From an uncultured Acetatifactor sp. (GTDB lineage Bacteria; Bacillota; Clostridia; Lachnospirales; Lachnospiraceae), in the NCBI GenBank assembly GCA_947627115.1, contig CANQUQ010000014.1, forward strand, positions 1 through 60,879: a stretch of 60,879 nt of DNA, read 5' to 3'. Shown here one piece after another: positions 8,531-15,981 of the stretch; the stretch's first letter is position 1, and each line of letters opens with the position of its first letter. Made by a program: the position numbers and the translations under genes. The notes beneath the pieces were generated by a model that was not told the origin of the DNA, did no database searches, and was given only the letters and a program-made list of their open reading frames with translations.

Positions 8531-9142
8531 ATGAAGATCTATCTGGTGAGACACGGTGAGACCGACTGGAACAAAATAGGAAGACTTCAGGGTCAGAGCG
8601 ATGTGCCGTTAAATGAGAACGGTATCAGGCTGGCAAGGGAGACTGCCGCCGCATTAAGCTCCGTTCCCTTTGAGGCTGTCTTCAGCTCGCCCCTTGGCCG
8701 GGCCGTGGAGACGGCCAGGATCATCAGAGGTGAGAGGGACCTTGAGATACAGACGGACAGACGGCTGCTGGAGATGGATTTCGGAGTCATGGAGAACATG
8801 GACTTTGTCACGGCAAAGCAGGACGCGGCTCACCCCATGTATAATTTTTTCTTTGCACCGGCCTCTTATACTCCACCGGAGCGGGCGGAATCCTTTCGGC
8901 AGCTTTATGACAGGAGCGGGGAATTTCTGCGGGAACGGATCCTGGGATTGGAGGGAAGGTATGAGAACATACTGATTACCGGGCACGGGGCAATGAACAG
9001 GAGCATCCTGAATCCTTTGGCGGACATCCCTCTGGAGGATTTCTGGAGAATTCACCTGCCTAACTGCGCCGTGTCCCTGCTCTCCCTGGAGGACGGGAAA
9101 TTCACCGTCCTGGAGGAAAGCAGGGTGTACTACGACGCATAG
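8531..9142 (+). CDS. Histidine phosphatase family protein (phosphoglycerate mutase-like)
   Basis: The 203-residue protein has the RHGETDWN signature at residues 7-14, with His8 as the phospho-acceptor. The second histidine is in GHGAMNR near residue 150, followed by LPNCAVSLL. This size and order fit the cobC/gpmB-like branch of the family, which dephosphorylates small metabolites; the substrate is not predictable. The ATG at 8531 sits four bases after GGAG. An in-frame upstream start near 8498 lacks an SD and precedes the conserved MKIYLVRHGE start, so it was not used. Confidence 0.85.
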   Translation: MKIYLVRHGETDWNKIGRLQGQSDVPLNENGIRLARETAAALSSVPFEAVFSSPLGRAVETARIIRGERDLEIQTDRRLLEMDFGVMENMDFVTAKQDAAHPMYNFFFAPASYTPPERAESFRQLYDRSGEFLRERILGLEGRYENILITGHGAMNRSILNPLADIPLEDFWRIHLPNCAVSLLSLEDGKFTVLEESRVYYDA

Positions 9143-9146
9143 AAGA

Positions 9147-10880
9147 TCAGTCTACGATCTCAAATGCGTAAAATTCGCCGGGCAGGACTACGGTCTCTGC
9201 GATCCATTCCTGTTCGGTCCAGTCCTCATAGCGGCATGTCCTGGGAGTGAGAGAGAGCTGTCTCACGCCGTTCAGCGATCTGATGCAGGAAGCCTCCCGG
9301 AGAAGATGTACGGTCACGTTCTGCGGCATGCTGTCCTTTCCCGCATAGCAGTACAGGACAAAGGTGTTGTTGTCATACAAAAAGAGAGAGACATTTTTTG
9401 CGCTGATATAGATATTCCTTACCGCTAACGCCCGTCTGACCGAATCCATGACGGGTATGGGCAGAGCGGAAAAGTCCGCCGGCATATCGGGCACCGCCAG
9501 CGTGAACAGCTTTCCCCTTCCGTAAGTGTCCAACAGCAGCAGGGAGCTGTGGTAGTCGCCCGAACCGGCATTGATGTAGGACCAGGATACGTTGTTCCCG
9601 AACTGCAGGTCCGGAAATGATACGGCGCGGTTCCCGCAGTAGTATCCGGTAAAGTTGTTCGTCACCTGATATCTGTCGGTCAAAAGTCTTCTGCCGGTAA
9701 GGCGCGCGCTGGAAAATCTTTCCCACTCCTTCACGGGGACCGCGGCCAGGAAGCCGGTAGTCACTAAGGCAGTGCCTCCCGAAAGCAGATAATTCTCCAG
9801 CTTCCGCATGATCTCTTCGTCCTTTGCGGATGCCTCTGTCAGCAGAAGCGTTTCCGCGTCCTCCGGGAAATCGGGCGTGGGCTCCAGCGCGATCCCCTGC
9901 ATGCCGAGGTGATCCTCCAGATGATTTTCCCCACAGGAGGCGAAGGGCAGGTAAAAGGCTGCGCCGGTCGGCTGCCCCGCCCGGTCCAGGATCCTGTCGA
10001 TCCTGGAAAGCTGCATGCCGAGAGGCGTCACAAGCTTATTTTCAAACAGATCTCCCCACTGGAACAGAGTGATCTCCTGGGGACGGGAGAACGCGGTGAG
10101 GTATCCCTGCTCCAGATAGCAGTCAATGGGCCAGCAGCTGTAGGTGTCGAACCAGCCGCCGCCGTTCCTGCCCGGTGCAGCGTTCTCCATATAGCGCATC
10201 AGCGAATAGCTTAGATAGTGTGGCAGATGTTGGTCGGTCTGCGCCGTATTCCGGGTCTCGGTGCCCGTATAGATGCGGTCGAAGATCTCCCGCTGCCTTT
10301 CGGGACAGTATCCTGCCTCATGGTAGGATTCCCGCCAGTTGGGGTACTTTATGGTCACCTTTACATTCGGATTGACCCCTCTGGCCGGTCCCAGGATCAG
10401 ATTTTCGGAGACCTCCTCCATTTTCGCGGCGCGGAACTCCACCCAGGAGCGATCGCCCTTTTCCCGGATACAATCCTCACAGCGGCAGGACGTAAAGAAA
10501 AAATCGTCCAGAATGAATTCGTCGAACATGCCCGCGGTATATTCCACGATCCGCTTGAGACGGTCCCTCATGCCGGGATTGGAATAACAGAAGGAGTGCA
10601 GGAGCCGCTGTCTCTTGGCGTCTTCTTCGGACAGGTCGGGCGTCACCGTGGTAATGCCTCCGGCGATTTCCACGCCGTGTCCGCGGAAGAAATCCACGAA
10701 CATCTGCATATGTTCTTTCTCCACTGTGGTGTCTCCCCGGTAAGTCTCCAGATAGACCTTGTCGACGCCGACGTATTTTTCGAGATATGCCCATTCCCTT
10801 TCCAGGCGTTCTCTGTCCAGACGGGAGAGCGTCTGGGCGGTGCAGTAGATCCCGGTCTTAAAGTTCCTGAAGTGTCCCAT
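9147..10880 (-). CDS. Uncharacterised TIM-barrel, glycoside-hydrolase-like protein
   Basis: I do not recognise a named family for this 577-residue protein. The N-terminal half reads like a glycosidase-type barrel: strand-like KTGIYC, DKVYLETYRG, EIAGGITTVTPD, EFILDDFFFTSCRC (adjacent acidic residues), VKVTIKYPNW and GGWFDTYSCW. The middle (about 330-430) resembles the amidotransferase-like fold that follows barrels in some beta-galactosidases (AETLLLTEAS, LLSGGTALVTTG). The C-terminal part looks like beta-sandwich. No signal peptide is seen, so it should be cytoplasmic. The start at 10880 has a strong AGGAGG SD; an in-frame extension to 10997 lacks one. It is transcribed alone, convergent with the phosphatase gene. 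Confidence 0.6.
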   Translation of the reverse strand: MGHFRNFKTGIYCTAQTLSRLDRERLEREWAYLEKYVGVDKVYLETYRGDTTVEKEHMQMFVDFFRGHGVEIAGGITTVTPDLSEEDAKRQRLLHSFCYSNPGMRDRLKRIVEYTAGMFDEFILDDFFFTSCRCEDCIREKGDRSWVEFRAAKMEEVSENLILGPARGVNPNVKVTIKYPNWRESYHEAGYCPERQREIFDRIYTGTETRNTAQTDQHLPHYLSYSLMRYMENAAPGRNGGGWFDTYSCWPIDCYLEQGYLTAFSRPQEITLFQWGDLFENKLVTPLGMQLSRIDRILDRAGQPTGAAFYLPFASCGENHLEDHLGMQGIALEPTPDFPEDAETLLLTEASAKDEEIMRKLENYLLSGGTALVTTGFLAAVPVKEWERFSSARLTGRRLLTDRYQVTNNFTGYYCGNRAVSFPDLQFGNNVSWSYINAGSGDYHSSLLLLDTYGRGKLFTLAVPDMPADFSALPIPVMDSVRRALAVRNIYISAKNVSLFLYDNNTFVLYCYAGKDSMPQNVTVHLLREASCIRSLNGVRQLSLTPRTCRYEDWTEQEWIAETVVLPGEFYAFEIVD

Positions 10881-10968
10881 AATATCCTCCTTCTCTGCGC
10901 AGCCGGAACGGAGTCGGATCCGCAAAATTGCGCTGCCGCATATGTCCGACGCGTGTGATGATATTCTC

Positions 10969-10997
10969 AATATAGTTGTTTTTCCGCGGACATGCAA
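10969..10997 (-). promoter_or_regulatory. Promoter of the barrel-protein gene
   Basis: On the minus strand TTGCAT (complement of 10992-10997) and TATATT (complement of 10969-10974) are 17 bases apart. The predicted leader before the start at 10880 is about 80 bases. Confidence 0.6.
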
Positions 10998-11021
10998 TAT
11001 ACTTTATAAAAATTTTATACA

Positions 11022-11060
11022 GGCGGAAAAGTAGCCTTTCCGCCGGCGCTGTGCTATACT
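11022..11060 (+). promoter_or_regulatory. tatD promoter region with strong hairpin/operator
   Basis: An inverted repeat with 8-bp arms (GGCGGAAA at 11022-11029 and TTTCCGCC at 11037-11044, 7-base gap) lies just upstream of an extended -10, TGCTATACT at 11052-11060. The -35 position falls inside the inverted repeat and is a poor match. No T-run follows, so an operator is more likely than a terminator; this is inference. Confidence 0.45.
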
Positions 11061-11084
11061 GGGAAGGGATAAGGAGAGCTTGAA

Positions 11085-11858
11085 ATGACGGGAATTTTTG
11101 ACACACACGCACATTACGACGATAAGGCGTTCGACGACGACCGGGAGGAGCTGCTTGCGTCTCTGCCCGGACAGGGCATTGAGCGTGTCGTGAACGTGGG
11201 AGCCGACCTGGCTTCCTGCAGGTCGACGCTGGCGCTGACACAGAGGTATGAATATATTTACGGAGCTTTGGGCGTGCATCCCAGCGGAACGGCCGAGCTG
11301 ACCGATCAGGGGCTTTTATGGCTGGAACGGCAGTTCAAAAATGAAAAATGCGTGGCGGTGGGGGAAATCGGCCTGGATTACCATTGGGAGGAGCCGGGAA
11401 GAGGACTCCAGAAGGAGTGGTTCGCGGCGCAGCTGGATCTGGCGCGCAGGGTGAAGAAGCCCGTGATCATCCACTCCCGCGATGCGGCAAAGGATACCGC
11501 CGACATCCTGACCGCAGAGCGTGCGGGGGAGATCGGCGGCGTGATCCACTGCTATTCCTATACAAAGGAAATGGCCAGAGTCTTTCTGGATATGGGATTC
11601 TACATCGGCATCGGCGGCGTGCTGACCTTTCACAACGCCCAAAAGCTCAAGGAGGCCGCACGCTACATTCCCTCAGACCGTATTGTGCTGGAGACGGACT
11701 GCCCGTATCTTGCGCCGGAGCCCAACCGGGGAAGGCGCAACAGTTCTCTGAATATTCCCTACGTGGTCACTGCGCTGGCGCAGATCAGGGGAATGGAGGA
11801 GGAGGCCGTCCGCAGCACCGTGTGGGAGAATTCCCTCAGGCTATATCACATGCTCTAA
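11085..11858 (+). CDS. tatD: TatD family metal-dependent DNase/hydrolase
   Basis: The 257-residue protein shows the TatD signature set: FDTHAHYDD at the N-terminus, GVHPSG, VGEIGLDYHW, PVIIHSRDA, GVIHCYS and ETDCPYLAPEPNRGRRN. These give the metal ligands of the amidohydrolase-like barrel. The family acts as a 3'-5' DNase and, in some members, D-aminoacyl hydrolase. GGAGAG lies about eight bases before the ATG. The last 18 bases overlap the 3' end of the convergent serpin gene. The later genes of the common tatD-rnmV-rsmA arrangement are absent here; rsmA is at 32.9 kb. Confidence 0.92.
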   Translation: MTGIFDTHAHYDDKAFDDDREELLASLPGQGIERVVNVGADLASCRSTLALTQRYEYIYGALGVHPSGTAELTDQGLLWLERQFKNEKCVAVGEIGLDYHWEEPGRGLQKEWFAAQLDLARRVKKPVIIHSRDAAKDTADILTAERAGEIGGVIHCYSYTKEMARVFLDMGFYIGIGGVLTFHNAQKLKEAARYIPSDRIVLETDCPYLAPEPNRGRRNSSLNIPYVVTALAQIRGMEEEAVRSTVWENSLRLYHML

Positions 11859-13235
11859 TGTTCCGATAAAGACAGGTAAATTCCCCTGCCGGCAGTCGAT
11901 CAGCATGTACACGAAGGGGCGGTCCAGATTCACGGTCCGTGTCTCCGAGGGCAGAGACATCAGATCCATCTCCACAGCGGTGGCGGCACCGGCCCTTGTG
12001 CCCTTCTCGTCCACGGCGATGTAGGTCTTGTGCAGTACTCTGTCGATGTAAAAGGGCTGCTGCGGCGTGCTGCCCATGGAGGTGAAATCGGCGGTCTTCG
12101 GATCAAAGGCGGCCGTTATGCCCATGGCCTTCAGGACGCTGCTCATCTCCATACCGTCTTCACATTCAAATTTCGGAATGCCTGCGTGCACCTCGATCTC
12201 CTGGGGCGTACTCAGGATCTGCTGGAGCTTCTCTCCTGTCAGGGAAGCTACATAGTCGCTTACGCTTACGCCCTCGTCCGGCAGCAGTGCCGCGAAGGCA
12301 AGATCCCGATTGTTATAGTATTTGATGAACCCCTCGGCATTCTGATCCCTCAGGTAGAGCTGCTCCGTGGAGTACATCATATCTACATTCTGCTCTGTTC
12401 CGTCTGCGGCGGTAAAGATCCCGTCCTGAATCTCATCCTCACTGTAAATTTTTTCCCATTCCGCATCCAGGGCGAGGGCATTGATCAGATATAGGACGGA
12501 TTCCGAAGGAATCTTGTTCAGGATTTTGGGAATCATGCCGTCCGTGTTCTCGTTCACCCAGTCGTTGATCGCGTCCCGCGTGGATACGTCAAAGGGAGCC
12601 TGATATATCTGGGAGTCATACCATTGAACGGCAGACTGCAGAAAATCTTCCTGCATTGTCGGCGCTGCATCCGCGTTCACCCAGATGGAGTTCGCCAGGC
12701 TGAGACTGCATTTGTCTCCCTGCGGCAGGGACTGCCTGTATGTGTGGAGATAAGAGTTCAGGTCCTGCCGGGACATGCCGAACGCATCCTCCATCTGTTC
12801 CAGAGTCTCTCCGTCGGCGCCGTTGGCGGTCATGCCCAGAGCATAGAGAACAGACAGCGGAGAGATCAGGGTATTTTCTCCGTCCCGGACACATTGACTC
12901 AACAGCCGCAGGCCAAAATCACTGACGGCCGCCGCATTCTCCTCGGTGCCGTCTTCGGCTGCGGTATCCTCCTCAGTGGTGCTGCCTTCGTCGGCAGTAT
13001 TTCCCTTGGCGGTGCCGCCTTCGTCGGCGGTATCCTCCCCGGTATCGCTGCCATCATCCGCAGCGATATCGGTCAGATCTATGATGGGAACAGCAAGCGG
13101 CGCCGTGTTGTCGATGGTGGCGCCCAGACCTTCTGCGCCGCTGTCCTCCGGCGCGGCGGAAGTACTGCCGCATCCGGTAAATACTGCGGAAAGCAGCAGG
13201 GCAGAGCAGAGTAGACAGATTGTTTTTCTTTTCAT
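11841..13235 (-). CDS. Lipoprotein serpin (serine protease inhibitor)
   Basis: The 464-residue protein begins with a lipoprotein signal ending VFTGC, so Cys22 should be lipidated and the protein exposed outside. A Thr/Glu/Asp-rich linker (to about residue 110) precedes a full serpin fold: SPLSVLYALGM, NSIWVN, NDWVNENTDGMI, KFECEDGMEMSSVLKAMG, DRVLHKTYIAVDEKGTRAGAATAVEM and DRPFVYMLI. Counting 17 residues from the hinge Glu of EKGT places P1-P1' at Met-Ser, followed by LPSE; alpha-1-antitrypsin has Met-Ser-Ile-Pro-Pro-Glu there. Inhibition of elastase-like proteases is therefore plausible, but not shown. The ATG at 13235 has GGAGG upstream; a longer in-frame ORF would bury the signal peptide. 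Confidence 0.92.
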   Translation of the reverse strand: MKRKTICLLCSALLLSAVFTGCGSTSAAPEDSGAEGLGATIDNTAPLAVPIIDLTDIAADDGSDTGEDTADEGGTAKGNTADEGSTTEEDTAAEDGTEENAAAVSDFGLRLLSQCVRDGENTLISPLSVLYALGMTANGADGETLEQMEDAFGMSRQDLNSYLHTYRQSLPQGDKCSLSLANSIWVNADAAPTMQEDFLQSAVQWYDSQIYQAPFDVSTRDAINDWVNENTDGMIPKILNKIPSESVLYLINALALDAEWEKIYSEDEIQDGIFTAADGTEQNVDMMYSTEQLYLRDQNAEGFIKYYNNRDLAFAALLPDEGVSVSDYVASLTGEKLQQILSTPQEIEVHAGIPKFECEDGMEMSSVLKAMGITAAFDPKTADFTSMGSTPQQPFYIDRVLHKTYIAVDEKGTRAGAATAVEMDLMSLPSETRTVNLDRPFVYMLIDCRQGNLPVFIGTLEHVI

Positions 13236-13269
13236 AAGATGCCTCCGTTTCCTTGGATAACTCCTCTTT

Positions 13270-13278
13270 ATTATAACA
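13270..13278 (-). promoter_or_regulatory. Extended -10 promoter of the serpin gene
   Basis: On the minus strand TGTTATAAT gives a consensus extended -10, with a weak -35 (TTATCT) 17 bases upstream. The predicted leader to the ATG at 13235 is under 30 bases. Confidence 0.5.
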
Positions 13279-13340
13279 TGACGGCAAAAAAAGATAAAAG
13301 TTCTATCCCTTTGGCAGATTTTTGTGAGATTTGCGCGATT

Positions 13341-13377
13341 CAATAAAAATTTATTGAAAAACAATAAAAATTTATTG
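13341..13377. promoter_or_regulatory. Twin palindromic operator upstream of the DUF2975/XRE/DUF4173 operon
   Basis: The 16-base palindrome CAATAAAAATTTATTG occurs twice, at 13341-13356 and 13362-13377, separated by AAAAA. The period is exactly 21 bases, two helical turns. The second copy shares its last TTG with the -35 box of the promoter at 13375-13403. This is the arrangement expected for two repressor dimers bound side by side. The XRE protein encoded in the same operon is the obvious candidate ligand. Confidence 0.7.
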
Positions 13378-13403
13378 ACACGGGAGAAAAATGCTGATAT
13401 AGT
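13375..13403 (+). promoter_or_regulatory. Promoter of the DUF2975/XRE/DUF4173 operon
   Basis: A consensus TTGACA at 13375-13380 and TATAGT at 13398-13403 are 17 bases apart. The -35 overlaps the right-hand operator palindrome, so occupancy should block RNA polymerase. Confidence 0.75.
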
Positions 13404-13465
13404 GACCCTGGAGACAATAGTACGGCCGGACAGAATTTGAATTGGAAAGTGAGGCGATAGATTCG

Positions 13466-13918
13466 ATGGGAAAAAACAAAAATCTGGTGACAGCCACGAA
13501 GTTTTTGCTTGATTTTATGTTCTATGGGGGCATTGTTGTGACGGCGACGCTGGTCTTCAGCGTAAAAAAGATCAGTGAGTATCTCCCCAGGCTGGTCGGG
13601 CACTACGAGGAGACGGTGATCATTTACACGGTGCTGGGCATATCGGCCTGTGTATTGCTGCGGGAGCTGCGGCGTATTTTCCGGACGGTGCTGAATGAGG
13701 ACTGTTTTGTACAGGAGAATGTGATCAGTCTGAACAAGATGGGAAACTGGAGCTTTTTCATTGCCCTGATGTCTGTGGTGCGCAGCATTGTGTATACGAC
13801 CGTGGCCATGCTGGTGGTGATCTTCGTGTTCATTATCGCCGGTCTCTTCAGCAAGGTCCTGGCCGACGTGTTCCGGGAGGCGGTCCGGTATAAGGAGGAG
13901 AACGATCTGACGGTATAA
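13466..13918 (+). CDS. DUF2975 family membrane protein
   Basis: This protein of about 150 residues has four predicted membrane helices (about residues 13-32, 48-65, 90-115 and 118-140) with the DUF2975 pattern: two helices, the short cytoplasmic segment FRTVLNEDCFVQENVISLNKMG, then two more helices. Its function is unknown. In Firmicutes it is commonly paired with a small XRE-type regulator, as here. I chose the ATG at 13466, which has GTGAGG eleven bases upstream; a TTG at 13442 is possible but has no SD. Confidence 0.75.
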   Translation: MGKNKNLVTATKFLLDFMFYGGIVVTATLVFSVKKISEYLPRLVGHYEETVIIYTVLGISACVLLRELRRIFRTVLNEDCFVQENVISLNKMGNWSFFIALMSVVRSIVYTTVAMLVVIFVFIIAGLFSKVLADVFREAVRYKEENDLTV

Positions 13919-13998
13919 GGGCACGGGACGGGTATCCCGTCCGGGAGGCGCCGGCGGGCATCCGCTCAAAAAGGAAAAGATCAAATGGGGATAAAAAT

Positions 13999-14223
13999 AT
14001 GGGAATCATAGTAAATCTGGACGTGATGATGGCAAAGCGAAAGGTCGGCCTCACCGAGCTGGCCAACGAGGTGGACATTACGCTGGCAAATCTATCTATA
14101 CTGAAGAACAACAAGGCGAGAGCGATCCGGTTCTCCACACTGGCCGCCATCTGCAGGGCGCTGGACTGCCAGCCGGGAGATATTCTGGAATTTGTGCCGG
14201 ACGGAGAGACGGATCAGGCTTAA
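13999..14223 (+). CDS. Small XRE/Cro-CI family transcriptional regulator
   Basis: The 74-residue protein is little more than a helix-turn-helix domain: MGIIVNLDVMMAKRKVGLTELA, then VDITLANLSILKNNKARAIRFSTL and a C-terminal AICRALDCQPGDILEF, the last being the hallmark of the YozG-like subgroup. It follows the DUF2975 gene and precedes the DUF4173 gene in the same direction. It probably binds the twin palindrome at 13341-13377 and so controls its own operon. Confidence 0.88.
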   Translation: MGIIVNLDVMMAKRKVGLTELANEVDITLANLSILKNNKARAIRFSTLAAICRALDCQPGDILEFVPDGETDQA

Positions 14224-14269
14224 GGACCGAACAGAGCAGCTGTCACAGGACAGCGGAAAAGAGGAAAAA

Positions 14270-15895
14270 ATGAGTGATAGAAATCAGGATATGTCTCCGA
14301 AGACGGAGACGGAACAGACTATGCGCATGAAAGAGAATTTTGGGTTCTTCGGACCGGCCGCACTTGTGTATGCCGTGTTCTATGCATTTTGCATGTACAA
14401 GAACGGATCGGGGGTGACGTTCCCTTTTTTCGTTGCCGCCAGCCTCTTGTTTTTATGCTTATCCTTGTCAAAACTGAGGATTACCTTAAAAAGAGGCAGC
14501 TTCTTTTACATGGCGGCCATCGTACTGTTGGGCGTATCCACCTTTTGCACTGACGATGGACGATTGATCTTTTTTAACAAGGCGGGCATCTTTCTTTTGA
14601 TGATGAGCCTTCTGCTGAAACAGTTTTTTGACACGTCAAAATGGAAGCTCGGAAAATATCTGAGCGCTATCTGTCAACTCGTTGTAATGAGCTTCGGCGA
14701 GCTGGGAAGACCGTTCTCGGATCTCGCCGGCCACAGAAAAAATGCCGGGGAATCCAAGGGCAGCGGAAAGCTCTGGTATGTGGTCCTGGGACTGGTCATC
14801 GGAGTGCCCATCCTTTTCATCGTGCTTTTGCTGCTGGCCAGCGCGGATGTGCTGTTCCGCAGAATGACGGGAAATATTCTGCAGAATCTCCGGCCGGGAA
14901 ACATCCTGAACATACTGTTCCGGATCGCGTTTATCTTTTTTGCTTCTTATGCGCTGATATCCTATCTCTGCAGGCACAGGATCAAGGAGGAGGTAAACGA
15001 CTGGAGGCAGGGAGAGCCGGTCCTGGCAATCACCGTCACGGGCCTTTTGACGGTGCTGTATCTGCTGTTCTGCGGAATTCAGATCGCGGGGCTCTTCCTG
15101 GGAAGGATGCAGCTTCCGGAGGGTTATACCTACGCCATGTACGCAAGGGAGGGCTTTTTCCAACTGTTGGCGGTAAGCCTTCTGAATCTGGTGATCGTCC
15201 TGGTGTGCATGAGTCTTTTTAAAAGCAGCAAACTGCTGAAGGTAATACTGACAGTTATGTCACTTTGCACCTTCGTCATGATCGCCTCCAGCGCTCTGCG
15301 CATGGTGATCTACATTCGTTTTTATTATCTGACCTTTCTGCGGCTCCTGGTGCTGTGGTCGCTGGCGGTGCTGGCGCTCCTGTTCGCGGGCGTGCTGATC
15401 AGTATCTTTCTGGAGCGGTTCCCTATGTTCCGCTACAGTATGGCGGTGGTGACTCTGTTGTACCTGGCGCTGTCCTTTGCCCATCCGGATTATGTCATCG
15501 CACTGGTGAATGTCTCCAATGCGTACCGGGGGACCGAGGTGCAGACGGCCGGCGCGGATGGGGAGTCGTTTTCCAGGACGAACCTGTTTGGAGGGGAATT
15601 TTTCCTGGCGTCGGAATCCTATCAGGATTACCGTTACCTGACGGGCCTAAGCGCGGATGCGGCGCCTGTAATGGTCCCTTATCTGGAGGACCTGGGATAT
15701 GATCTCGATGCCTTTGAGGCGGAGAATGTCATTGCCTATGTCTATGAAACAAGGGGCAACGGAGAAACCTTGTTCCGGAGCGAAAAAAATGATTTCGGTT
15801 ATTTCTGGATGCGGAAAATGCAGGAGAAAGCGCGGACGCTGGGGATCCGTACCTTCAATCTGTCAAGATACCGCATGACCCGGTATTTCCGATAA
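14270..15895 (+). CDS. DUF4173/DUF4153-like polytopic membrane protein
   Basis: The 541-residue protein has about a dozen hydrophobic helices from residue 20 to 430, then a soluble C-terminal region of about 110 residues. It fits the DUF4153/DUF4173 family of unknown function (characteristic LVIGVPILFIVLLLLASAD and the LRMVIYIRFYYLTFLRLLVLWSL stretch). The ATG at 14270 follows AAGAGG; an in-frame start at 14192 inside the XRE gene has no merit. The DUF2975-XRE-DUF4173 trio looks like one regulated membrane unit. Confidence 0.75.
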   Translation: MSDRNQDMSPKTETEQTMRMKENFGFFGPAALVYAVFYAFCMYKNGSGVTFPFFVAASLLFLCLSLSKLRITLKRGSFFYMAAIVLLGVSTFCTDDGRLIFFNKAGIFLLMMSLLLKQFFDTSKWKLGKYLSAICQLVVMSFGELGRPFSDLAGHRKNAGESKGSGKLWYVVLGLVIGVPILFIVLLLLASADVLFRRMTGNILQNLRPGNILNILFRIAFIFFASYALISYLCRHRIKEEVNDWRQGEPVLAITVTGLLTVLYLLFCGIQIAGLFLGRMQLPEGYTYAMYAREGFFQLLAVSLLNLVIVLVCMSLFKSSKLLKVILTVMSLCTFVMIASSALRMVIYIRFYYLTFLRLLVLWSLAVLALLFAGVLISIFLERFPMFRYSMAVVTLLYLALSFAHPDYVIALVNVSNAYRGTEVQTAGADGESFSRTNLFGGEFFLASESYQDYRYLTGLSADAAPVMVPYLEDLGYDLDAFEAENVIAYVYETRGNGETLFRSEKNDFGYFWMRKMQEKARTLGIRTFNLSRYRMTRYFR

Positions 15896-15944
15896 ATTGT
15901 ATATTGCCATGGGCCCGTATGTGTGTAAGAGGGCGGTGAGATCG

Positions 15945-15981
15945 AATGGCCGCTGAAGCGGCAGAATGAGAGGAAAATATG
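15945..15981 (+). repeat. Leader repeat, copy 1: MAAEAAE short ORF and hairpin before the GH113 gene
   Basis: This 37-base segment differs from 51425-51461 by one base. It holds an ATG at 15946 with its own SD (GGCGGTGAG at 15932-15940), seven codons (MAAEAAE) and a TGA at 15967-15969 that runs into the SD (GAGAGG) of the GH113 gene. The same bases form a perfect hairpin, GCCGC-TGAA-GCGGC (15949-15962). It could be a translated leader for reinitiation or a 5' stabilising hairpin. Confidence 0.7.

Noticed and set aside
10218..10958. 246-codon plus-strand frame opposite the barrel-protein gene
   Set aside because: It is a shadow of the minus-strand gene, which has a strong SD, promoter and barrel-like motifs; the plus-strand product has none.
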